Below are positions 39,501-51,600 of a stretch of 64,000 bases of DNA, piece by piece. Each line of letters opens with the position of its first letter. The first letter of the stretch is position 1. The DNA comes from Parelaphostrongylus tenuis (Eukaryota > Nematoda > Chromadorea > Rhabditida > Metastrongylidae). The translations under genes were made by a program, and so were the position numbers. Location: NCBI GenBank assembly GCA_019055375.1, contig JAHQIW010000689.1, positions 124,001-188,000 on the forward strand, read 5' to 3'. The notes under the pieces were generated by a model that was not told where the DNA came from, searched no databases, and was given only the letters and a program-made list of their open reading frames with translations.

Positions 39501-42500
39501 TACGTGTTTCAGCCGACGTAGCTCACAAATTGTATCTCTGCTTCATTTGAATTCACAAAACCCTCTTCTTCACGGTTCAATACTACTCAAGGAACAAACA
39601 TTGAATCAAAAATTTTCTTGCAAAATCTTATTTGCCTTTTTTTATAAATTTATTTGTTTCGAAGTAGAAATTGGCAATGGTCTGGAGAAGGATATGAATA
39701 AATCTTTTATGATTTTCCGAGTCAAATGAGACATGTACATTGCCCTCCTATTTACTCCCCTATTTGAGATAGAACTTATTTCTGACCTCTCTTGGATTTG
39801 GCTTCGGATATCCATAATAGAGGCGTCCACGCTCCCAACCGACCGGTGTACTAAAGCCGTTCTCGTAGATTGGTGGTAGAAGACGTAATAAAGGCATCTG
39901 AGAGACACCCCACATTGGATGCTCAAAATTGTTGCACTGACCGTCGTAGGATCTGAAGATAACCACGATCTCTAGAAGATAATATATCGCTCTTTAAGGT
40001 AAAAAATTAGATTATTAGTTTATCTATAACTCATCTTTGCACTTAAATATGGTGAAAAGCGCTATGATTACATTGCGTCCTACAAAATGCTCCAATTGCT
40101 CACGTAGCAATCCTTGACCTTACCATCTAACCAGCGATACATTTCTACCGTGTTCAGTGCAAGAACTTTCAACGTTTTCGTAAAGTGCTAAACTACGCCA
40201 TTGCGACAGAAATATGCTCATAAGACTGTAAATCTGCGGCAGTCACAACAGAATTCTGTATTACCATTTTCCTAGGTGTCAACGAAAAAAAACCTGGCTT
40301 TTTTTGGTTAGGGGCAAATGATGAAACAACCCCTTCCGCTGGATAAGAATTTTTCATGAGAGTGTTGGCAATCATTTGGAAGCTTGAATCTTTGGCTACT
40401 GCGCTACATAGAACTTTTTTGAAAGAACCCTTTCCTTACACTATAGCATTCAGAATTGTGTCATGTTTCACATCCGCACCGCGCTTTCGTTTCTATCGTG
40501 CGCATGGTTTGCTGGAAGCAGAAAAAGCGCGTGTGTAGAGGAAATCTTGTGGTAACAGTCTTCCTTTTTTCTGAAGTTTCTTTCGAAGCGAAAAAAATTT
40601 CGAATTAAATAACAAAAATTGCACTCCTCACACGTGTAACGCATCAACGCGATCGATCAATCGCTGCATTGAAACCGCAACCAAATTCCCTCACCCTCCC
40701 TTCCCTCTCCCTCACTGCCTATGCCTAGTTGACACACCAGCCGGCCGAAAAACAAAGCCCGTGTATATGAGACTCGATCTTAGTTTCCCCGCTAGACTGC
40801 AGTTAATCGGTCCCTCCAGAAAATAAGCACAGCTTTGGAATCGTAAAACTTACGCCATCGATTGGAAACTTACAATTTGAAAAAGGGTTCTGTTCTGCGA
40901 GAAATGCGCCCGTGTGACACACCGACTTTTTCTTTTTGCTACAGCGATTCTAGAAAAGCTTTTCCAAAAAGCACACATATTTTTGCATTTTTCAAGGCTT
41001 TTGCTATCGAAAGATTACCAGTAGACTGGACAATGAGTTTTGTCCGGCAAAATATAAGCGAAATAAAAAAAAGCGCTCAGTGATTGTGAAACATAATTTT
41101 AATCTGAATGCCACAGCGCTATTCAAAGGCCGACATAGCGCAGTAGCCACAGAATTATGCTTTCGAATGGTTACTGAAAGTGCAATGGAAATTCTTTGAA
41201 GAGCAAAAAGTGTCGTTTCTTCAGTTGTTCCCGGATGATCGAAAAGAACCACAATCTTAGTTTAAGAAGTCAGTAATCAAAAAGCAAAGAACTAATGATA
41301 CACAAATCGGGCATAATTTAAGTATCGAAATTTACTGCTTATAGATTAGCTTAGAGCTTAAGGGTTTATGGTGTTCCAAATGTCTTTATAGGTGGTCGAG
41401 TTGCCTTTCAATGGAATCCTGAGATAGCCGTTTCAAAACGGTTCTCATGCTCCCATCCCACCGCATTTTAGAGAGTGGAGCAGACGGATTTATTCAAAAT
41501 TACCAGACCAGTGTCATTGCACACTGTGTCGTCACCACATACGCCTCCCTTCTTGTTACAATGCAGTGCATGACGTGGGGCGAGGGTCACTGATGAGGAG
41601 GCAACACCTCCGAAACACCGATGTATGGCTGGCTTACCAACCTCGTTTAGGCTTTAAGCATTCTTTTTTGAAGCTATTTTGAATGTTTATTGGAGATTTT
41701 AGAAACATCGATGCCATGGATTACTTTCAAAGAGTTATTTTGGGTCAGGACAGCACTCATGGAGGTATTGAATTGAAACCGTGCTCTTACTGACTGGTGT
41801 GATCATTACTGAACTACTCACGTTCTAACGATAAAATTCGGTAACTATTTTCTACGAGATGTCATATGCGCATATTTGAGCTTATAAAGTTCCAGTGTTT
41901 CAAAGTAATGCATTTGTTGTGTTCTTTTCCTCCTAATTGCTATCAAAGAACATATTTATGAACCTATATTTGCTATGAAAGCACATATCGGTGCATGCTG
42001 CTTTGAATTGGCCTGTTTGACATCCGGACAATTCCATTAATGTTTGCACATGTGACGGTGCCAGCACAGCTTCATAAGAAACGTTCGGAGTCAATTTATC
42101 AACCGGGAGGTGAAGACCTGTAAGAGATTTCCAGGATTCTCACGATCATGACCAGTAGTGACAGTTATTTTAGACTAATAAAACAATAAATTACAAAAAA
42201 AAGGTAAAGCAAGAAACCTTTCCGGATGTGTTCTTGAACGAGCCTAATGCTCTCTTCATAAATATCACGTGCTTTGCTCAGTTCTACTGCCTAAAGTGGA
42301 CGAGTTTGGTAGCTAGAAGAAGGTGATGAATACTTTAAAAATCAGTTCCTAGCAATCAGATTCATGTAAGTGTAAAGACAAATCAATTCATTGTCATTAA
42401 AAAATATCTCAGAAACCTACTTTAGCCGGAATAGAGAAACGAAAAAGTCTTTTGAGATCCTCAGGATTAGAGACACGTTCCTGTGATAGCTGTAGTCGAG

Positions 42501-42603
42501 TATTATCAACGGCTCTAAATGTACACATCAGCAAAGTTAGCCCTCACTCCTCTGACCCCAAGATTGGAAGAATCGAATTCTATCTGTGGGCACAAGGATC
42601 ACC

Positions 42604-42657
<54 letters not shown>

Positions 42658-45600
42658 GGTAACAGCCGTTAGCCAAGCAAACGAAAATCGACAATCAATC
42701 ACACTGGAAGAACTCCACGGTGGTTCTGTCACAATATAAAGAGTGCTAATAAATCGGCTTCGACTGTTCAATATGTAGGGGATACATTCCTTACAAGGAA
42801 CTGATTGCCGTAAGGCACCGTGCTAATGATGAGGCTGGAAGGCCGAAACATGTGTCTAGCGCTTTATGAGTGCCATAACAGACCTCATAAAAGGCTTAAA
42901 ATGTGTTGTCAGGATGTAAGGAGTCCACCATTTGCTACTGAATGAAAGATAAGATGTGTGGTTTTGGTTGAAACTAAAGCAGTGAGTCATGTATTCAATT
43001 TCACACGTGAGATTGCAAAAATGAAAGGATGCATATCTAACCCAAATACGATTTGCGGCGGCCTATCTTTCTATTGAGTTGGAGTTTTTACCCTCTCTGG
43101 CAAGTCTTATACCGATGAATCAATATTAGATGAATAAAATATTTGGTGAGACTAGACACAGGATTGAACCACCGATGGCTTCAGTATATAAAGTAGGGTA
43201 TCTTCTTTTCTGTGTAGCATGTCATAAGTCCTACTATATAAAGTTTCTTGAGGTCTCATACCTATCCACATTGCTTCTGGCCTGATTGGCGATGGTCTCC
43301 AGCGTGGCGTTATTGATAAACGTATCCACCTAGAATCAAATCATCACCATCGTATTCTACTTCATGTCCATAAGTCTCAATTAATAACTCATATCTTATT
43401 CACTATTTCACTTTCATTTTTCACTTTGTGTCATGTTCAACACCACTGGACGCGTAAGACGGCAGATAATCTAAAATTGTTGGTACGATCATTTATTCAA
43501 AACGGAAATTTGCACGGATCTTTTTCCTAGAAGTCAAGGCGATGAGCGCATGAGTTCGGACACAATACGAGAACTAGTCTGTTGTATGCACCTACAACAT
43601 GATTTTTGACGAACTACTCATTGTTTTCTAATAGGCAGTCACTATGATAACTTCTGACTTTAGCAGATAATAGAATCTATCAAAACTAATAGACATATCA
43701 TAACATATCAATGCACAACTTATTACAATTGTCAGAATGTAAGTAACAAAATAATTGCGCAGTGAAAAGAGCTTTTCATTTACATATGAGATACTTGCCA
43801 AAGCGTACGGACGTATAGAGGAAATCGTGAAGTATCGAAGTAAATTTAAGGCAGGTAGGATGATTTTCGAACAGGTGAAGGAAGTCTCAATTAAGCAACA
43901 AAAATCGCGCGTCAGCTGTAAATCTCACTGCGCGCGGCCATTTCAACTGTGGTCCCGAAAAGGTTACGTTGCTCCTTGTTCAGATCAAAAACCAATCTGA
44001 GACATGGCACAAGGTTACTCGTGATCACAAAACACTCCTTCTTGGGATCAATTTCTTGATTTTGTAATTTTTTTCAGGATGCTTCAAGAGTTTTGAGCAC
44101 AAATGTTTTAAATTATTATTTGAGGATACAAAGTATAATCTCAAATCTTTTTCTCTATGCAGCCGCGCTAAAGTGCCATGCTTCATTTCATCCGGACGTA
44201 GAGTGGTCTGCTCGTTTCGTCAACGTATTCGCCCAACCCTCTTTACAAATATTGTCCTGCATCCGTCATCATCAGCAAGGATCTTCGGACCTTCGTGTGG
44301 CTTCAAATGCCAATTGAAAAATGCTTTGTGAATGATATTAAGAGCTTGTTGAGATGAGTCTGCTTGAAATCTTGGACTAGCCCCATAATAGGTCCCAGGC
44401 TCTCATCACAGACAGTAGCAACTTATCTGGATAAATGCAAGTTCCCAGGCAAGTCCGGTACAGATATGTAAAAGCGTACAGAGAATTCATGTTGGTTTAC
44501 TCCATAGGTATAGGAAGCTTGATTAGGTAGGAGTAGAATCAGAGCTAGCACCATCCCCGTATGGCACGGCATCCTTAATCATTATGCTTTCTGCAACTTA
44601 TTCACAACTAAATGAGCATCAGTTTTGGTGGAATCATCAGCAGTCGTGAGAGCTATTACAACAACTGGCTTGCTAATTTGAAATCATAGATAGAAAAATT
44701 GCCCTATTGTTGCATGATAATTCAATAAACTAAATTTTGAATAAATCTCTTGTAACTTTCTACAGAAGAAAACTCCAAAATGCCGTTGCTTCCCTATCGC
44801 TCTTGCTTTTTCTCATAAAAAGTTCAACAAAACACCCAGTAGTGTAAGCTATTAGATTTTGAAGCATCTATCGCATACAGAACCGCTGCATGTGAAGAAC
44901 GACTATTGTCTAACCGTTTTCTCGAAGTCACCCTCGACAATGAGCTTGGCGTCGGCCATCATCGCGCCGACACTGTTGCCGGCCATGCAAGAATAAACGC
45001 CTTCGTCTTGTCGTGTCACTTTCGAAATCGTCAACTCATCACCCTCATCTGAGACCTAAAGCAAAACCATTTATTTTATTTCACGAGACTACAGAAAATC
45101 ATTTCCCCTAGTTCATTGCCTTCTTGCGGATCATTTCGGTTATACGCACTTCAAAGTAATAAAAACTATGCTATCGCCGGCTTTTCGAAGATAACATGCC
45201 CAATTCAATAAAAAAAACTCTCTGTTCTCAGACGGTAACCGATGTAGTAGACTTTTTTGGGCATCAATCTACGACATTTCGATACACTTTGATTTATATT
45301 TATTGAAAGATAAGATGAAATTTACTGAACTGACTAATATTTGGAAACAAAGCTAATTAGGTCAAAAAATTGATCAGACACGTTAAAAAAAGAACGAAAG
45401 GTTTTTTCCAGATAATCTGATATGATCGTCAAGCAGAAGACTGTTTGTCTCGCAGTTTTGGAGAGAACGTTCATTATGACTATACGCATATGCACAAATT
45501 CCAAAATTCAAAGCTATCTATTTCTAACAAGAATATAACATGTTTTGAGCCATTGAGATCTAAGTGCTATACAGGCGCCTGTTTCGTCCTACCAGAACTT

Positions 45601-48600
45601 ATGAGTAGCACCGCCGCCCTCAATTAGCCGATCTCTTGAGGCTATACTCCTCTATGTAGAAATCAACGCCAAATAATACGTCACCAAGTCAGATGATGGA
45701 ATTACCTAAGATTGTAGTGACCGACAGTTGAGCTTGTAGCTCTTAAAATGAACCATACCTCTCCATTCAACCGCCTTATGGTAGACCTTGCTCAAGGTCT
45801 ATAAAAAAGCGGTGGAAAGGAGAGCTATACATTTCCGAAACAATGCCGTTTCACGTAATAAAACTATTTCAACTGAAAAAGTTTTCTGATCAACCATAGG
45901 CATTCAAAACCGTTGAATAGCCGAGCATTACCGTAGTCACTCACTAAAAATCGTCCTTTGATGTGCGGTATGACCGAGCCCTCATAAAACCATGTAATCG
46001 CCGGTTTTGGAACTCCTCTCGCTCGGCAAACGAATGTCACCTGAACGAATGACAAAGAGCTTTATTGAAATGCAAACAACATTCGCTTAATATTCTTTTT
46101 GATGAATTCCGTCTCTTAGTTCATTTTTTTGCATAAGGTAGTTAGAAAAAAAGGAACCTGGCTCTGTAAGAGTATTTGATTTTGGAGGTAGCATATAAAA
46201 TTAATGACCGACATTTCGTAGTAGATAACTGATTATGCGATGTTATGATCAATGAATTAAATCAATTCGAATTTGTATTCTACGGAAAATATTCAAACCC
46301 TAAACAAATTAGTTTTGAAGGAACATTGGGATTACTTTTCCAAACAGCTAGATTGAAATATCAACCAAATTTGACGTACCTGCTCACCTAAGGCAACTTT
46401 CTGATGATGCGGACCTTCATAGATGTTGGGTGGAATACTGAACAAAAAGGTATTATTGATCATTTGCAAGAATGTAAGTAAGAAGAGGTTGCCAACCTAC
46501 TGACTACATGTACTTTTGCCGTATGCTCAATTCGTCCGTGAATGTTTCGTGCCATACATGTGTAACTGAAAAGCGTGTACTTTTGAAACTGAGTGTTTAA
46601 AAAACCAGTGAATAGTGGTAATTATAAGTTTAGAGCACGGAGTTCGAGATCTGACATCAAGATAATTATCGTTAAGAAGTTGAGAGGAAAAAGTTGCAAA
46701 AAACCTTAGACAGAAAGCAGCGTTTTTTTTATGAATTAGGAAAACACAAAGTGGATAACAGAGAATGGATATCAACAAAAATATAACGTCGAAAAATACT
46801 AATCTGCAGAACTGTAAACTTTAGGCGGGAGTTAACCCACGCTTCACTCATACCGGAAGCTTATAATGTTACACCATGGCGGCTACCGCTCTGCTATCAT
46901 TCTTTCTGCGATATCACGTATCGAAGCTTTCAAAGGTCAACCTTCGACAGATTTTGTCTGGTAAACTCATATCGGCATTAGGCCCATTTAAGCTGAGAGC
47001 TAATTGACATATATATAATATGTGTTGTACATCTATACATGCATATATCCATATATATATATATATATATAAATATATATATATATACATAATGTGTATA
47101 CAGATATAATCTGCATATATATATATATACATATATACGTATTATCTGTAAGAATTACTCTTTATTTTGAAAGACTGTTGTCGCAGCAGTGGTTGGTGAG
47201 ATAGTGGTAGCACGCGTCCTCGTATGGGTAAAACGCGGATTCAACTCTTGCTTAATATTCAGAGCATCGCTTTTTACCCAACAACCTTGAATATTTTAGC
47301 TGTAACAGCATAACACTTCTAGAAAAGCGAAGAAATCGAGAAATTCCTGTAGATTACATATAATCGCATCTAATAACTATCAGTTAAACTGGGTTCAGTG
47401 CCCATTTATGTTTATTAGATAAAACCCTCTGACAGGTGGTTGCTGCAGCTTGGATCGCTCCCATATCGCATGAAGCTGACTGCGGAGCAAAAGCCTGGGT
47501 GGTATAGTGATAGCACGCACACCCGACATGGGTGGAACGCTACTTTAACTTTTGCCTAAGGTTCCGCGTTTTGTATATGACTAAACAATCTCGGCTACAT
47601 AGTTACAACATCACAGCACTGCTGTGACAGCAGTAAAGTGAGAAATTCTCTGTAGAATGATATAATTGATAAAAATATAACCAGTGATGTAAACTGATGT
47701 GTAAAACTTTTGCTTCAGGCGGCACTTGAACCTGTATCTCACTCTATCCAGGAGCGCGCGCTCTAATACGTTGCACAACCGACAGCCGTTTTGCCACTAC
47801 TCCTTCTATGCTACCAAGGATTCTTTTTGATCATCCAATACCCAATATCTGTCAGCGTGACTAGGTTCAATGTCGATATTGACTACCTGGGCCAAACCGT
47901 TGATAGTTGGTCGCAGACAGATGGATGCGCTGTAGCGTAGAGAGTGTGGTGGCAAAACGGGCATCAGTAGTGCAACGGGTTAGAATACGCGCTCCGTGAT
48001 AGAGTAAGATGCAGGTTTGAGTTCCGCTTGAAGCGAAAGCTTTAGGACATTACTAGATATAACTACAACATCACATTACTTCTAGAGGCGGTTAAATAAG
48101 AAGATTTCTATTGAATAAAATACTTCCGTTACAATAGTATGTTATAAAAACCGTCGATTGTGATCACTGTTGACACTTTCGTCTCCACGCCTCCCCCGCT
48201 GAGTAAAAATTCGGCTTGGTTGATATCAAAGACATGCGCCGATCATTCGAGACATTTGTAGTACTACAAAGGGATCGAATGCATATTTTGCCTTTGTAAT
48301 GGTACCAATGCGACAATCAGCAGTTTTATCGGCGTAAACTTGTGTGGTATCAATTCACATACCCTATAAAATGACAAACGTGGTCGATCTGGGATGCGGG
48401 ATTCTATCAAAACCACGTTCGTACGTTATAGTACCTACAACCACTGCGTTACGCACTCCCCAAATAAAGGGTATAAATAAATAATGTTACACAAAATTGA
48501 CTACAAGTAAACTATAATGTTAAAAAGTACCACCTGCACTTTATGTTTTTTTAACCTCGATGTCTTAAGAAAAAAAGACGAGCTTTATTTTGCTCATGAA

Positions 48601-51600
48601 ATAACAGACCTTCCAGCGTCTGCTTCCAAGAATGGATAGATTTTCAGCACAGCATTCGCATTTGTCAGCTCATATTTTCTGGAGTTGGTGATTGGCTAAA
48701 AATTGTCGCCTCACACCCTTTTACGAACAGACTCCACATTTTTTCCTCTATATTGATTAGCCGAAGTAAAGAAAAGATTAATATTTAGATGTAAGATAAA
48801 ACGTTAAGAGAAAAAATGAAAATCTGTAAAAGAAAAACCTTTCGTTTATGATACCAAATAATGGATGGCCTTGGATCTCCCGTTACCTCGCAATGCAATT
48901 TCACTGCAGAGCCTTCTCTTAATAAGAAAAATTTGATGTTTCTTTCCAGAAATAACAGCTCTTCATAGTGCTAGCATATTTTTAGAAGGAAGCTCTGTGC
49001 AAAGACCAAATCTCAATCTTTTTATATTTTTTGGAACAGAAATCTTTGAACACCTGTATGAACTATCTTTTGGCGTGTATGTAAACTGTGGTATTCTTCC
49101 AGTAGTTCGCAGCGGAGCTTGTCGAAAGTTCCTGGAACGGGTATGTGCTATATTCATATATATTCAAGTATAACAGATGCTTCACCACTAGAAGGAAGAA
49201 GTAATTTTATGATATCAAGAAATTATGCGATCTGTAGAAAAGCCCAGTAAAAGGAACAGGAAATGAGTTCAAACCAGCGCAAAATGATGTGAATTCTTCA
49301 CATAAACATATAAAGACTTTTCTCCACCTTGTAAAATAAATTCATTTCTCTAAACTGAATACATTTCTCACATTAGTTAGAATTGTTAAATGTTCGCAAT
49401 TTCTCTACTACCACTCTTTTACATCTACAGCTAGCTGAAGGACAGAGCAAGGTGACGCGAAACAACATTGAACACTTCAATCAGATAAGTACAAAGTAAA
49501 ATAAATAAAAAGCATATGATAGAAAGACTTATCAAAACAAGCAGATAAATGTAGTAATATGGATTAAGGTACATTCTACGAATAGATGAATGAGTTTGTC
49601 GGAGAGAACAAGTGTTTTTTAACGTAAACAAAGGTCTTTGAATAAGTGGTCAAACTGGCAATGCTTTAGGAAGCGCCTGAAAATAACGATAAAAATAATT
49701 AAGTGAAAGCTCACCTAGAGGGTATAACAGCATAGTCAGCAGTGCAGGTAAATTTGTGAACAGCTGAACTTTTGGGAACGATAAGCGACCCGTTCTCCTT
49801 TAGTTGATAAGAGTCAGCTGAAGAGAAATCCAAGTCGATACCGCTGAAATATTTTTTATTTCTACTTTAACAGTTGCTATCCAGGTCATTAAGCTGAATT
49901 CATAATTATAATCAATCAAAGTGGTTCCAATTACTATACTCATGAAAAATGTCTGCAAGAGCAGTGGAGTACATAGTTATTGCATTTTTGATTCAATAAA
50001 TACCTTGTAATATCCATATTAATTTGAGCGCCTCACGTAGTGTTTAACGCGATAGAACTCAATCTTAAGTCAATACTCTCTATTAGGCGCGTTTGTGATT
50101 TCTATATCGTCTACTAGTAACTTATTGAATTAGGGAGGTGGTGACGGCCCTAACTGCTCGTCATTAGGATGCTCCATAGATAAAAAAGCTTGCGCGATTG
50201 GCAACTTTCTAGTCAAATAAAAACTGTTTTTTGAAACTATTACGATTCTTTATGGAGACGAATCCCTCAATTACTTGACCCTGATTTACAATATTCCCCC
50301 GAAAAATTTCTTTCTTCTCTAGTAGTGCCTTCCATTTTGAATACATATGAATAGTATCTTCTCCAATGATTTTGAAGTAGTGCCCGATTTCTTCGTTTTG
50401 AGTTCTTGAGATCACAGCTCAAATTTCAATATGCCAAATAATCATTTTTGAGCCACGCATGTAATGTGATGTGCTAAAAAAGAGCTGACCTATAGAGCCC
50501 AATACTCGTGTTTCGACCTTTCAGTCTCGTCAGTCGGGCAGTCACCCTTTCTCGTCTTTTGCCAATCCTGTGTGTGTTCAATTCCCCAGCTAAGAGTTAG
50601 CGACGACGAACGTTTTACACACTATGTCCGTTGAAATTATCACCGATCACAGAGTGTTGTACACTCGATCGTCCTTGGCTAGTATGTGCAATATATCATA
50701 TCTTTCGTTTCGAGTGTTTTCTTATAACCACAGTTCAGATTTCAACATGCCGAATATTCATTTTTGAGCCACGCATGTCATGTCATCATGCCATCATGGC
50801 AAAAGACGACAAAGGGTAACTGGCCGACTGAAGAGACCGCAAGGTCGAAACACGTGTATTGGGCTCTATAAGTCAGCCCATTTTCAACGCACCTCAAGCA
50901 TGAGTGGCTAAAAAAATAATAATTTGGCATAGTGCCCGACTAAAAATTTTTGTAATGATTAAATTCGACTCTTCAATAAAGGCTGGAACGACAGAGATCA
51001 CCGGAAGTGTGCTTAAACTTCAAAGTAATGATACTGCCAACGTCGTTGTCGCTGTTAACTGCGCACCACTAAGGTTTCTTCTCTATAGAAGTTCTTAAGT
51101 ATGTTACTATTGCGCTAAAACTTTGCCTATTCTTATATATACATAAAGACTTTCTCCTCCTCATTTTCAACCACGTTTCAGTGAGTTACTGCCTCATCGT
51201 TGCTAGAGCAGGCGTTACTAGGAATCAAAACCATAATGTCCAGTGAAGGCTCATTCCCCAACTGGCTATTTCAGACTGAAGAGCTCAACTTTTCCATCCA
51301 GAAGCTTAGGCGAGAAAAAATCCACGTCACAGAAGAGATCGATGAACATTCCATAGGTATTTTCATACCAAAACAATAGTACAAAAGCGACATTGCCCTA
51401 CAAGGTGGCACTGTTATTTGTAACGAGAAACTGAACGACAGTAAACAGCATTGCTATGCATTAAGGACAAGAGCTCTGATATGACCTTGGATTTATTCAA
51501 TGATTAGTGGTTAATAGGTGGCGATTTAGATGTCACTTTCCTAAGTATTAGAATAAAAAGCTTGAAAGACAATATCAACATTCAAAGGCTGCTTCGGGAA

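Noticed and set aside
41395..41660. Cysteine-containing minus-strand frame with [12 protein letters not shown] near 41560
   Set aside because: It lies in an intron between in-phase peroxidasin exons 41964 and 39952, which join directly, and no splice sites support an extra exon.
42452..42771. Open frames with long YIYIYI runs on both strands
   Set aside because: They are translations of the AT microsatellite; the real coding there is the minus-strand peroxidasin exon 42421-42514.
50209..50415. Minus-strand frame with [10 protein letters not shown], considered for the missing Ig1 exon
   Set aside because: It has no Ig cysteine or proline pattern and overlaps the outer arm of a foldback element.
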